Positions 1 through 10,832 of a stretch of DNA of 34,649 bases are shown piece by piece. The position numbers and the translations under genes are program-made. The notes under the pieces were generated by a model. That model was not told the origin of the DNA and did not search any database. It was given only the letters and a program-made list of their open reading frames with translations. Source of the DNA: Tieghemiomyces parasiticus (taxonomy: Eukaryota; Kickxellomycota; Dimargaritomycetes; Dimargaritales; Dimargaritaceae); the NCBI GenBank assembly GCA_027575765.1, contig JANBPT010000461.1, positions 1 to 34,649 of the forward strand, in the 5' to 3' direction. Numbering within the stretch: the first letter of the stretch is position 1; each line of letters begins with the position of its first letter.

Positions 1-272
1 AACTCGGCGGTGTTACCGCAGAAACCGTACTGCGAGCAGCAGAGGTTGCCGGCGCAGGGGGCGTTGGGGCCGCACTGGCCGGGGGTACCGCCGGAGCAGG
101 CACCACCCTGGCAACCCTCACCGCAGAAGTCGGCACCGACACCGCAGAAGCCCCACTTGGAGCAGCACTGGCCAGCGGCACAGGGAGCGGTGGCAGAGCA
201 GGCGCCCTGGGCGAGAACGAAGGTCGGGGCGGCCAGAGCCACAAGAGCGAGAAGGGCGGTGAAGCGGACCAT
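1..272 (-). CDS. Secreted chitin-binding protein with two hevein-type (CBM18) domains, 3' part cut by window edge
   Basis: Ninety codons are visible from the only ATG near 272. Residues 1-21 form a signal peptide (MVRFT start, Leu/Ala-rich core, Ala before Gln22). A complete eight-cysteine hevein domain follows at about residues 25-61, with the core CCSKWGFCG and then FCGEGCQGG. A second domain starts around residue 67 (core CCSQYGFCG) and is cut by the left edge. Domains of this family bind chitin or its oligomers; here the protein is expected to be secreted and to act at a cell wall, its own or that of a partner. No intron is seen in the visible part, unlike its two paralogs at 20419-20959 and 23496-24080. 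A TATA-like element lies about 175 bases upstream. Family assignment is firm; biological role and full length are unknown. Confidence 0.9.
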   Translation of the reverse strand, partial: MVRFTALLALVALAAPTFVLAQGACSATAPCAAGQCCSKWGFCGVGADFCGEGCQGGACSGGTPGQCGPNAPCAGNLCCSQYGFCGNTAE

Positions 273-447
273 GATGAAAGGACTAGTGGTGGTGGGTGGG
301 GTAGGAGATTAGGATGTCAGTATTAAACTGAACGGCGTAAACGATGCTGGGGGAGTGGGCCGAAGCGTTAATGTGAGCAGTGTAGAGTACAGGCTGGTGG
401 TGGATGCTGATGATGATTTTTTGAAAGAGAGGGGGGAACGGTCGGGG

Positions 448-454
448 ATTTATA
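448..454 (-). promoter_or_regulatory. TATA-like element of the CBM18 gene at 1-272
   Basis: On the minus strand the sequence reads TATAAAT, about 175 bases before the ATG at 272. The other two CBM18 genes have TATA-like elements at similar distances, which makes it more believable. There is no transcript evidence. Confidence 0.45.
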
Positions 455-670
455 CTAATTCTATCGGACTGGTGCAAAGGGGTGGTAAGGTAGAGTCAGT
501 GCTACTACTTGCCTACCAACCCTACCCTCCCCCCCTTCGTATTCTTCGTTTAGCTTCTGACGGTTTGTAATTCCCCGAGCGGCCTGAACTTACGAACTAC
601 CAGTTTTCGTGACCACCTGTGATACACACTTCGGCACATCAGCCAACTGGTGGTTTCACAGCGGATCTCA

Positions 671-694
671 CTAGGATCCTGAAATAGATCCTAG
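671..694. repeat. 8-bp perfect inverted repeat with 8-nt loop
   Basis: CTAGGATC at 671-678 is repeated in inverted orientation as GATCCTAG at 687-694. It could form a small hairpin. No function is suggested by context. Confidence 0.5.
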
Positions 695-2206
695 CGTCAG
701 GTCTCTCGACCGTCACCGCTGTGCATATCCATTTCCGCCAATTACGGACGATTGGAAGCCATCCATCCTCCGCACAGAGGGAGATAAACTACCCGACGAA
801 GATTGGTGGGATAGTCCCACCAAGAGTCGTGTTGTCAACAACCCTGTTGAAGCATTGTGGTTAGGGAACGGGGAGTGCGTGTATGGTCGAGGCCAACATC
901 GAGAGGATGTCATCGCCAAGGATCGTCCCTGAGTTGTGGTGAAGCCGCCGTCTCCCATCCTTCGGATCGCTCGACTGGCCTAGGTTACAGTATACTGCCA
1001 GGAAACTCGCCGCTCTTCACGTAATCAATTTTGATAAAACGCGGACACAAAGGAACACGCTGGCTGCTTACGATGTCATGGCTACGGTTCTATAGCGAAA
1101 GGCATTCAGGAGATGTGGACTACAGTAGGTCTACATACCCCAGATGGTGACGTGCAGGCGAGTAAACTTCCTCCCCCAGATAGGAAAGCTCCTACCGGAT
1201 CTTTTTTCTAAATCAGGATCATGTCCAGCCCTATTCGCCCCAGGCGCCGCAATAGCCCATCATCAGCCGACCACCAGATAAAGCTACGGTCCGAGATTGT
1301 GAAACATCCCATTGACCTAAAATAAATCCGGCAGTGGCATAGGAGTGTGGCGTCTTGAAAAACAATAAGCAAAGGAAGTGGCTCGGGTCGGGAGCGGTGG
1401 AAAAGGGTATGCCATTCGACAATACGGGTATCCCGCCACCGCCTCCTTTTCCCCAGGCAGGAGATTAGGGGGCTTGTGCATGGTCATGATGGTCGGGGCA
1501 AGGTATAATGCCATAACATCTAGATTTAGGATGGCATTGGATAATACCATGTTTGGGCGAGAGCCGCGGCCCAGCCATTAACAAGAAAGGGCAGGGTCCC
1601 GGCGGCCAGTCTCTTTGATAGAACCGATCCTTAACACGAGAGAGACACCACTATGTGTCACATCCTCGACCTAGGGTGATCCTTAAATGCGATGGTAGGG
1701 AAACTGTGTTGCCATGACGAACTTTCGGCTGCAACTATGGTAGGAGAAACAGATACCTGTGACACATTACTACTTGCCTGAATGTAGCAACTGGGGCGTC
1801 ATGTAGTCGATATATTCCCATTACTTCGTTTGGTACTCCAATAAAATTAACCGCTTCCAGGGCTAATATTTTTACCGGTCGAATGGGGCTAACATGCCCA
1901 ATTGACCGCTGCTGACTTCTCTCCGCTTCTCTATTTCTCCCGTCGCACTGCCTTAGCCGCATGCCAGAAACTCACAGATCAACATTATCTGCGACACTAC
2001 CGTCTGCGATGCTGAAGCTCTGAGTAATAGTCGGCAGAGTGATTACCGATTACATGAGGAGCCGGATTGACTCGCACTCGTCTAGATTGACAACAGCAAC
2101 TAACTACTAGATTCCCCCCCCTCTTCCCACTCTGACCTGGAAGGTCGACCGATGATGTGGTCAGCAGCTGAGCCCAGCATCGCAAACTCATTCACTGGCA
2201 GCCACC

Positions 2207-2706
2207 ATGAAGTACAATTGTCGGAAAAGCAGTGAAAGACTGTCAGAGGTCAGACACAGTCTCCAGGTATCGGAAATCCCATTTCGTCTGCCGCAGCGAC
2301 CGGATTGGACCGCCAAGCGACTTCTATACCGGTGGCCGATCCACCTGATTCGCGCCTCATATTCTGTTCGCACCCACCCAGCCCCCCCCCAGTCATCCAG
2401 ATCTATTTTAAGATCGTACCATCCGACCTTGAAGGGCGCGTCTGTGTTATGGTTTCCGTTGGCACCGGTGCATCACAATGGTCTTTTCAGGCTGCTTTTA
2501 AAAACAATAAGCCAACGCAATCAATGGCACTCTTGCTAACCCACCCAGCTACCCCGGAGGATGACAGGGTCGAAACCAACGGGCAACGTATGATATCACA
2601 AGTATTAGTGCACCATTATGTGCGCAGTCACGGCCTGACCATCCCTCTACAGCAGTTATTTGACCCTGCTGCAGTTGGTGGCAGGGGAGGGGGAAAGTGC
2701 TGCTGA
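2207..2706 (+). CDS. Tentative two-exon small protein, possibly proteasome assembly chaperone 4-like
   Basis: The proposed model joins exon 2207-2266 (20 codons, ending CAG before a weak GTATCG donor) to exon 2401-2706, whose acceptor follows a nine-C run and reads CATCCAG. Both junctions are phase 0, giving 121 residues, close to the about 123 of human PSMG4. The order of features is suggestive: an alternating hydrophobic strand (YFKIV), a second strand ending VSVG, a short ALLL strand about 27 residues later, and a C-terminal Gln-Val-Leu helix-strand pair. No diagnostic motif is present, the donor is weak, and the ORF alone (133 codons open) is not long enough to be significant in this genome. 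It may be a chance open frame. Confidence 0.28.
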
Positions 2707-3036
2707 CGTCGGAAGTTGACGCTATACGGTAGCTTGCCGTCCAATGATAAATTCTCCGCGGATTGCTATTGTCCCTGCAGGTAAGCATCATGGGAAAACG
2801 GCGGTGGCCTGTAAGGGCCTCTTTACGATCCTTAACTGGTGCCGTGTGGCTGTAGTCGAATGATTTTTGAAATGCGACTAACAAAAAAGTATTCATCTGA
2901 AACATCCTTTTACACAATCCGATTACCTAGATGTAGCCGAGCCGACTTCCCGCTGGATAAGTGTGCGAATTGGTATGAAGTCATGTATGGCAAATAATGA
3001 ACGGTATAATAGATAGTTTACGCTGATAACTCAGGA
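2707..3036. other. Short intergenic spacer before the tRNA gene
   Basis: About 330 bases, moderately AT-rich toward the tRNA, with no recognisable gene. It ends at the CACGTG-type octamer directly in front of tRNA-Gly. Confidence 0.5.
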
Positions 3037-3044
3037 TCACGTGA
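3037..3044. promoter_or_regulatory. TCACGTGA palindrome (E-box / Cbf1-type site) abutting tRNA-Gly
   Basis: A perfect octamer TCACGTGA ends one base before the tRNA 5' end. The CACGTG core is the known target of fungal bHLH factors of the Cbf1 type. Two further copies of the same octamer lie in the cyclin leader (10080) and upstream of SPC7 (19730). Function is inferred only. Confidence 0.35.
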
Positions 3045-3045
3045 A

Positions 3046-3116
3046 GCGCAGATGGTTTAGTGGTATAATTATCGCCTGCCACGCGATAGACCGGGGTTCG
3101 ATTCCCCGTCTGCGCA
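3046..3116 (+). tRNA. tRNA-Gly (GCC)
   Basis: The 71-base sequence folds as a full cloverleaf. The acceptor strand GCGCAGA (3046-3052) pairs with TCTGCGC (3109-3115), with discriminator A at 3116. The anticodon stem ATCGC/GCGAT encloses the loop CTGCCAC, giving anticodon GCC at 3078-3080, which reads GGC and GGU glycine codons. The B box GGTTCGATTCC is intact in the T arm and the A-box region reads TGGTTTAGTGG. There is no intron and CCA is not encoded, as expected for a eukaryotic nuclear tRNA. A T-run follows for RNA polymerase III termination. Confidence 0.97.
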
Positions 3117-3121
3117 GATCA

Positions 3122-3128
3122 TTTTTTT
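3122..3128 (+). terminator. RNA polymerase III terminator (T7) of tRNA-Gly
   Basis: Seven consecutive T residues start five bases after the tRNA 3' end. This is the standard Pol III stop signal at the usual distance. Confidence 0.85.
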
Positions 3129-3620
3129 GTGCCAACGTTAATGGGCAGCTCAGAGTCTTTGCAGCCTACGCTGGTAGTGAAGACATATTCAACCGTCGTT
3201 GTGCCCAACAACAGAGAACGAGCTCCTGCGCATTGATCATTGGTCCCTAAGCTAGAAAGTTTCACGATAGCCCTTACACTTGCGTTTAGTCTATTGTACA
3301 AATTCGACGGTGGTAAGTCTCATCCGTGAGCGTAATTCGCTCGCCAACGACCTTTGGCTTTGTAGGTGGGAGGCACCATTGGTCAGCCCTGCAATGGCTG
3401 AATCAAAGGCGCCCAATGTGCTAAATCCCCCGGCGCTCTTCATCGGAGAGATCAAAACTGGATATGATCGGGAGTGGGGTTGGCGAGGTTAGACCTCCTT
3501 AATCATCAAGGCAGTCCGGCCAATGCTCATGTCGTCAAACAGCCCGGTAAATAAATAAGTGCCTCAATGATTACCCTGCTACATAGCCTATCCTGCCATT
3601 AGATGCCATAGCTTGTCACT
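3129..3620. other. Intergenic between tRNA-Gly and the 3' end of KEX1
   Basis: About 490 bases with no supported gene. It contains the 3' flank of the leftward KEX1 gene; no clear polyadenylation signal was identified. Confidence 0.5.
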
Positions 3621-5719
3621 TTACCTGCAATCGAGCTCTGATAACGCGTAAATGTCCCCGCCCACCGGGTCATGAGCGGTCCGGATGGTGGCGGGCGAGA
3701 GAGCGTCGTTGTACACCGTATTGATGCGGGTCCGGGGTAGTTTTCCCCGGGATGAGCGATCACCTGATCCGAACTCCGTGTCAGAGTCGCCATCCGGGGT
3801 CGGGGTCGGGTCTCGGTCGGCCAGCTGGTGATATTCGTCCGAGGTGGCCAGGTTGACCCTCTTCCGTCGGGCTTTGACGTACAAGGCATAGGCAAATAGC
3901 AGTAGGATGACCAGGGTGATCCCTAGGCTGCCGAGACTGGGAAGGTAAAGTAAGCGCCCGGAGGGCGTAACAGTTAGGCTTAGTTTTAAATTGGTGGGAG
4001 TCATTCATATCGTGGCCACAGTATCACGAGTGGGCTAAAGCCCGGACAATCCGTGATATGACTTACACGAACTTGGCGCGCCGGGAAATGGTTGGCCGTC
4101 CCGTGTCACCACCGGCTCGAGGCTTGGTCATGTGGGAGACAGAGGGGACGGGTTAGAAAAATTCGCAGTGGTGGTTAGTGCGAAGAGATGTGTGATGGGC
4201 CAGTGGGTAATGCGGCTGGTAGGTCCTCACGAGTATCATTGTTCCGAATTTCAGAGCCGCCGACCATATCGCCCCGTGAAATAAGGGAGGAGGGCGGGGG
4301 GGGGTCACTTACTAAGCCTTGGATATCGGACCAGAAGGGCAGAGTCTGGGAATCTGCCCCGGTGAATCGCGCAAACAGGTCATACAGTTCCATGGGACGG
4401 TCGACCCCAGCCATGTGGCTCGCATTGAGCAACCGGACATAGGTCAGGTTACGCGCTGACCGGTGCAATCCCACGGGGGTACCGTTAACCCGCCAGGTGC
4501 GGACGGCGCCCTCGCTGTCACCGAACCCGACTTGGCCGCCCCAGTTCAGCCGGGCTAGGGCGGCCTCCACACCCAGGTAGTTACACAGGAGGTCGCTATC
4601 ACCGTTAAACACGATGAGCGGGACGCGGGTCAGGAGGTCCGGCAAAAAGCCGATTGTGGGCGGCTCGCGGCTACCATCCAGTTGGATGCCCACCTGGCTG
4701 TTACACTCGGTCCATTTGGGCCAAGCGAGAGTCTCATTTGACGATAGGGATGATGCGCCCGGAGCACGGGTATTGACATGGAGGGCCTCCCAGACGGCTG
4801 GTTCTTGGAAGTAGGCATTAAAGGCGTGGATTTTCGGGGGCCAGTTCATTCCACAGGCCGGGTACGTATCCACCAGGCGGTAGTCGTAGATGTTGTAGCA
4901 CTGGCCAGGCCCGGGGGAAGAGGACTCCGTCACGAGGTTCACATAGTCTTCGCAGGCCGGGACCGTGATGCGCGGGGGATCGCGCGCGTAGGACTGGAGA
5001 CAGCTGACTAACGCCTGGTCAATCTTGGAGACGGCACTGGCGGGGACAAGGTTCTTGGCTCGGACGAAATCACGGACCGCTGGGTACTGGACTAAGGGGT
5101 CCAGCCAGCCGCTGCCAATGACAAGCCCTTTAAGTGAGTATGGGTGGTCGTCCACGCTCAAGTCGGTACGGCGCAACATCTCGCGGGCAACATAAGGGAT
5201 GTACACGCCCGCCTGGCTCTCGCCAGCGAGGTACAGGTCGGCGGTGCGCAGCTCGGGAAATAGGGAGTAAAATTTGGCCATGAAAGTGAGGAACGTAGCA
5301 GTCACATCGGCGTAGTTGCGATTATACTGTTCAACGGGGGCGTCCGAAAACCCCGTCCCCAGAGGCTGGTCGACGTATAGCATAGCGGCCTGGCGGGTCA
5401 GGCTCCACTCGCGAAACCCTAGCTGGTCGTCGGCGGTGAACTGGTATGGCCCGTTCTCGAGAAAGACACCGTCCAGACTGGTGCACCCGGGTCCGCCATT
5501 GAACCACACGATGAGCTTGCGGTGCGGATTAGAAGTCTGGGTGAAATCGGGTACCAGTGTGGTGTTGGCCATGAGCCAGAAGAAGATGCGGCCGCGGCCG
5601 TCTGCCGTCACCGGGATGTGGCCGGCGTACTGGTCGAGGTCCACTGGAACCGCTGGCAACCGCGGTATATGGGTCACGCGATATGGCAGTACCTGTGCAT
5701 TGTGGAAGACCTGAACCAT
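3621..5719 (-). CDS. KEX1: KEX1-like serine carboxypeptidase (S10), single-pass membrane protein
   Basis: Pheromone- and precursor-processing carboxypeptidase family acting in the late Golgi, removing C-terminal basic residues. Model: exon 1 5719-4313, exon 2 4122-4067, exon 3 3936-3621; phases agree and give 592 residues. S10 hallmarks are WFNGGPGCTSLDG (about 72-84), nucleophile Ser168 in GESQAG, Asp376 in FNGDSDLLCN and His435 in NASHMAG. Exon 3 supplies a hydrophobic span at about 489-508 followed by KARRKR and an acidic tail, matching the transmembrane-plus-cytosolic tail of Kex1. Odd points: HMAG replaces the usual HM[VA]P, GESQ replaces GESY, and no signal peptide precedes the first in-frame ATG, so a short upstream exon is probably missing. 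The 5' frame is open back to about 5807. The 56-nt middle exon is inferred from splice sites alone. Confidence 0.9.
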
Positions 5720-8700
5720 GTCAGTAAAGGAGCTGGGCAAGGTGGGGAAGGAGAGGTACGAATGAATGTCGGGGATAGGCGGAGGCGGAAAGTGCTGAAT
5801 CCTGATGAACTAAGTTGGCACGGGCGGTAGGAGAGGCTGGGAGCAATGCGGCAAGCGTCGGGGATGGGTCCCCGACGGCCGGGTGAGGAGTTGGCGAGGA
5901 CGAGGAACCGCGCATCCGCTCCAGTGACCTCGGTTCCGTGTTGAGGAGGCAAACAAAGTGACCTTTGGATTAAACTTCCGTCGGTAGACGTAGCGTGGGG
6001 CGACACGGCCATCCACCGACGCTCCGAGCGAGCCTCAGGGTTAGGCTTCCTCACCCACTCTTCAAGTCTACGTCGGAGACGTCGGTTCGAGGGTAGGGTC
6101 GCCCCGGCCACTACATCGGTTGCCTGATCGAACTTGTTCTCCGTCCTTTGTCTCCCACCCCCCCCTGGGAGTATGCACGCTCAGCTCCACCTCAGCTCCC
6201 CTTCACCCTCACGACGCGGCGGGTCTATTTTTAATTTAAGGGTGGCCCTGCAGGTCATGTACCATATATATTGTTTTGACCGCAATTAAAACCTTCACTC
6301 GGCGTGAGCCGGTCATAACCGCACCTACCTTCGCGATTGACTTATTATGGTGTCCTATCCGGCCCGGCGGCCTTGATCGCCAGACTTGGATCAAGGTTAC
6401 TTGGTCCGGTCCCTTACACCTCGTTGGGTTGGCGAGCTCCCGAAGTTGTCGATCCGAAGGGGCGGTAATGGGTTAACAGGCCAGGGTTTGTCAATTTTGT
6501 ACCGAGGACATAGACGGCAGGTAGGCTTTTGGCTGTTACCGCTGGATATGGGGGGGGTTGATGGCAAAGGACAAGCAGAAGCGGTAGGGATTGTCGAGGG
6601 ATGGAGCAGTTAGAAGGGGCTATATGAAGGTATCGGGGCCTCTCGATTCAGTGCAACGCCGCTTTACTTTATCGAATGTCGATGCATTCCCCTCCTTAGC
6701 CGTTGCTTCGTCTGCCTTGATGGGGTCGCCCAAAACGAGCCTCATCAACGCCCTATGTTCGATAGAGGGCGATCTTCATTTGGGCCAAGAGGGTAGATCT
6801 TGGCACCTGCCTCCTTCTGCAACGTAAAAACGCATACGCGAGAAGCAGAGGGGCATAGCGGAGTCGCAGGGGGAGAGAACACGCTTGACTTGAAATGTCT
6901 CATCAGTATTGCCCATTTCACACATGTTGATCGGCCGTTGTAGTACAGCGGAGCTATTTGGAAGCCATGCCGGTCCCTTCGACCCGCTCTAGCTAAAAAC
7001 ATAAACAGGCGAAGAGTGAACGACTGTAGCGACACCCGAAATGGTGGAACGGTGGGCACACACTTGCCCGGATTTGTTTGATCTGCAGGCTCAAGCGGAA
7101 GCACTGGACAGGGCGGTAGAGAAGCCACTGCGGTCGCGGGTCCAGTCATCTGCTGGCGGTATAATCACCAGCCTGTGTACGCCATTGGGGAAGGCTGGAC
7201 AACAATCTGGTTGGGCATCAGGTCGATTTGTTCCCTCCCCCACAAGAGCGCTTAAGGTAAACGTGGTCTTGTCTGGCAGCCGATAGAGGGGGAGAGAGGC
7301 GAGGGGCCCGGGGAAAGGGGTCTCCCGGACAATGCCCTTGGGACCATGGCCGAATATCCTTGCCGTGGTGGACCCTAGACTGGAGCCCTTTTCTAAGCGG
7401 GCCCTAAACCGGAGCTAGCCGCGAAGGAAGGAAGTGTGGTTACAGCAACATCGCCGTCAGTCCTTGTCGAGTGGGGTTGCTGCTTCCAACTCGTTACGGA
7501 GGCCAACGTTAATCAGTTCAGCGCCTATTGATAGCGAAGGAATCCGATCACCTCACTGTCTATACTTAACCTGCGCCACCTGAGCGGGCTACCTGTCCTA
7601 CTATCCCCCCTCGCTTTGCCACGCCTGACTCACGGTCTATTGTGATTTGCATAGTCCTAGCTTACCCTCTCCCAATCACTTCAATTTGGGTGACGCCGAC
7701 GCAACCTTGGCCGCCTGGACGGTGAGAGCTAAAAGGTACGAGAGAACATCAGTGGCGGAGAGTGCTGGCGAGCTGGGAAACACGATACATCACACGGCTG
7801 AGCCCTGACTGGGGAACAGCGGGCCCTGCCGAATAGCTGAGAAGGTCTCCTGAAGATGGGCTAGACGAGTGCGGTGTGGCCGTAGGAAGGCGAGCACCGT
7901 GGGGGAGTAGGAAGATTCACTTGGACGCCACGCCTCGTACTGTCAATGGGTGACGGGTGATTTCGTTGTTATTGTTTCGCACGGCCAGTCGCACTCGGTA
8001 AGTGACGGGTCACTCTGAGCTAGTGAGAGGACGTCACCTGAAAGGCTCCAGATAAATCCATGCGGCCAGAGATGAAACGGAGGTAAACAAGAAGCGCGCC
8101 AGATCTTTAGTATACCGATAGAAGGGGACAAAGGGGCTCATCTAAGCGGCGCTGCTGGCTAAAGCTCCTCGTATCGCCAAAACGTAGGGCCCCAATGGAA
8201 TAGGTCTGTTTGTCAGGACATCGACGCCTGACCGTGACCTAGGAATACCCCTGCTTGACTTGGATGTACGGACCAGCGAGGCTGCCCTCTGGTACCAGTT
8301 GGGGTCCCACCCTTACTTGCCTGCGCGCCCACAACATGTCGCAGCGCCAAGCTGGGTGGTCAGAGGTGTTGCCCTGCGCGTGCGGGGGAGAGTCAGCGGG
8401 GTTCTCACTACCCCCGCCTCCTAATTTTACGTTCCCAGTCTGCCCGCGTTTGGCCTCTCTGCCCACCCCCACCTCCCTAATTTGCCCAGTGAGAGTTCGC
8501 CAACATTAGACCCACTTGTTTATTTTGGTCGGGTTCACTTGTTCTCTACGGAGACGAGTGGTATAATTGTGAGAGTGAAGAGGGTCTGCTGTACTCCCTA
8601 GTGATGGATAAGTGTTATGAAGGAGAAGGGCGGGGTGGTCCAGCGGATAGAAGGGTGACACAGGCCATCCCACACAGCCCTTGGCGCCCCTCGCAGCCCT

Positions 8701-9377
8701 GCCGCTTCGCACTAAAGGGCCGGCCAGTCCTGTCTGGCAGTCGGCGTCTAGTCTTGCACGCAAGCGGACGGCAGGCAGGGGAAGGCGGGGTGGACGGCTG
8801 TTCGTCCAGTAGCTTCGGCGTGGGGTTCTCAGCCAGCCGCGCCGCACGGTACAGGCAGCGGTGGGGCCGAAGCGGCCGTCCACTAGCCAACACGATCTGA
8901 CCCGTGTTGGCGGGCTCCCGCCTATCCGCCCAAAGCCAGGGTCGCTCAGATCACCGGTTCACCTTTTATCCGAAATCCTGGCGGGCAACCCCGAGCGAAC
9001 CCGAGAATAGAGGGCTGGATAAACACCGTCGATGAGCAAGTCATAACAGACGTGGAAGGGAAACGGTGGGCGAGCGGGACGTTTGACGCCTCTCCACATC
9101 CTGGTCAGGGTCGATCTCCCCTACAGGCCTGGACCTAACCCTAATGTGGCAGCCGCTTTCCCACTCCACAGCCCCGCCTCGCCCCCCCCCCCCCCGCGGC
9201 GAACGACAGCGGGTCGCTGGCCGCTTCCATCGGTGGGGAAACATGATGTAAGAAAGGGGGAATGTGGCCAGCAGATTCCCACCCACCTGCCACGCTAAAG
9301 TAGCCCCCCACCCCTTCCCCTCCACCTCCCACAATGTGCAGCGCACCATAACAAAATTTTGAGCTCCGCCCTACCTT
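5720..9377. other. Long intergenic region, no supported gene
   Basis: It begins with the KEX1 promoter, where a missing signal-peptide exon may lie; AT-rich patches occur at 6228-6240 and 6262-6272. The remaining about 3 kb has only short unconvincing open frames on both strands. It contains C/G homopolymers at 6158-6165, 6550-6557 and a 14-C run at 9182-9195. I recognised no RNA gene or mobile element. Confidence 0.5.
9182..9195 (+). repeat. Poly-C tract, 14 bases
   Basis: Fourteen consecutive C residues, the longest G/C homopolymer in the window. It lies at the upstream edge of the pyrimidine-rich cyclin leader. Such tracts are prone to length change and can form i-motif or G-rich structures. 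Confidence 0.9.
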
Positions 9378-10832
9378 TATAACCCCGCTTCGCCCCCCGC
9401 CCGTCCGTCCCTTCGGCTCTTGTGTGGAACTTCCGAGCTAGAGGTGCCGGTCTCATTATAATCCCTTATCCCCCACGCCCTTTATATCCCTACCCGTATA
9501 TCCAGTCTAACCCCCTCCCGCTGCTTCATGTCCCTTCTACTAGTCTAACCCCTCTCTATAGCACGCTATCACTCTTTCCTACTGCCCTTCACGCCCCTAA
9601 CCGTTATTCGCTATTTGTTGGCTCATCCCGAGCCCAGTCTTCTAATGTCCAAGTCCCGCTCACATATTCGCTAGCCTTTTTTATGACCTCTCCTACTTGT
9701 TCGCTTTCAACGCCTTGTAGCTTCTGTGCCGTACACTTGTAATTAGCCCGTCTACCGCAGCCGACTCTCTGAGCCTCGACGCTTGCTCGCTAAGTCTCTG
9801 TACCGCCCGCACCCCTTTCCGCTTCTATACCTATCGCCCCCTAATTTTATTCTACATAACCACATAGGCCGCCCTCTAGATCTCGAGTTCCCCCCCCCAA
9901 ACGCACGCTCACATTTCTCTCCTGCCTGCCGGTACCCTACGGTGACCAATCCCCTTGTTGCAACCTCTATTCTCTTTTCCAGCTCTCTGTATGACCCCCA
10001 GCCGTCCAACCGGTTTCCAGTCGCCGTAAAGCAGCGCCGACTCAGCCCACCGTTGAGCGGAGTTTGTAATCAGAAACCCTCACGTGATTCACTCTAAAGA
10101 GCACCAGCGCCGCTCTGTTTTAGCCACTCGTGGGCTCAACCCTCTCTTTGCCTGCCCACGGTGCCATTACCTGTCCCTGCCGCGCCAGACCGTTGAACAG
10201 CCGTCAGACGCCCCTTATCGCGTTGACCCGCTGCACCCGTCCCACCCCCTCGGGTCTCAACCTCTCTTAGCCCCATCAGACAGCATACACTGACGCTGCT
10301 GCTGCTTCTCCCTCCCCGCCACTTGTAATCAGCACGCCGGTACCGTCAATTCACCACCTCCAGCTCTGTGTGGCGTCACTCGGTCGCATACACTCACGAC
10401 AGCTGTGACCGCATACAGTTTGCAGCCGGGAGCTACGTGCGCTTACCCTGGATTTTGCAAGGCCCTGCCGTCAGCAGCAACATTCCGTCTACACCCCTTC
10501 TCGCAGCTATTTCTAGCATCGGTTATTCACACGTTCATCCAGTTTATTTTGCAGCCCTTTGATCTGTCCAGGACTCTGTTTGCTTCCCACTCTTATTTAC
10601 CGAGCATCCCTTACCTTGTCGTGCGCCGTTTACGCCTTTTCCACGCTTTTGATCTGTATTGGGCTGTCCGCCTTTTTCAATTGTGTTCTCTCCCTGGCGT
10701 TCTTCCTAGGCTCTTTGCTAATCCTCGTACGCCTCTACCACCCCAGCTCTCTCCCCTTGTTGCATACCGTCGTCCCACCTCCGGCTGATCAACTAGTCAC
10801 CTCGCACCCCGTCCTGCTGTCCTGATCCGATC
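9378..10832 (+). promoter_or_regulatory. Pyrimidine-rich leader/promoter of the cyclin gene
   Basis: For about 1.4 kb before the cyclin ATG the plus strand is strongly C and T rich, starting near a TATAA at 9378-9382. Purines are sparse, so all three frames give long but low-information open frames rich in Pro, Ser, Leu and Phe; none has a recognisable domain. Short upstream ORFs are abundant, and one ends eight bases before the cyclin start. A TCACGTGA octamer lies at 10080-10087. It is probably a long promoter plus 5' leader, an arrangement known for G1 cyclin genes in yeasts, but the transcription start is unknown. Confidence 0.5.
10080..10087. promoter_or_regulatory. TCACGTGA octamer in cyclin leader
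   Basis: A perfect CACGTG-core palindrome sits about 750 bases before the cyclin start. It is the second of three copies in the window. Binding by a Cbf1-like factor is plausible but inferred. Confidence 0.3.

Larger units (their letters stand above)
273..2206. other. Intergenic, no supported gene
   Basis: Only short open frames without recognisable motifs or convincing codon structure occur here. It holds the TATA-like element at 448-454 and a small perfect inverted repeat at 671-694. An unknown exon could have been missed. Confidence 0.5.

Noticed and set aside
8640..8700. tRNA-like D-arm sequence (GGTCCAGCGGATAG)
   Set aside because: No matching acceptor stem, anticodon stem or B box follows, so it is not a tRNA.
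10405..10825. Two overlapping plus-strand ORFs encoding hydrophobic, membrane-like peptides
   Set aside because: The hydrophobicity follows from T/C-rich sequence in the cyclin leader. The later frame starts at TTG rather than ATG and no family is recognised.
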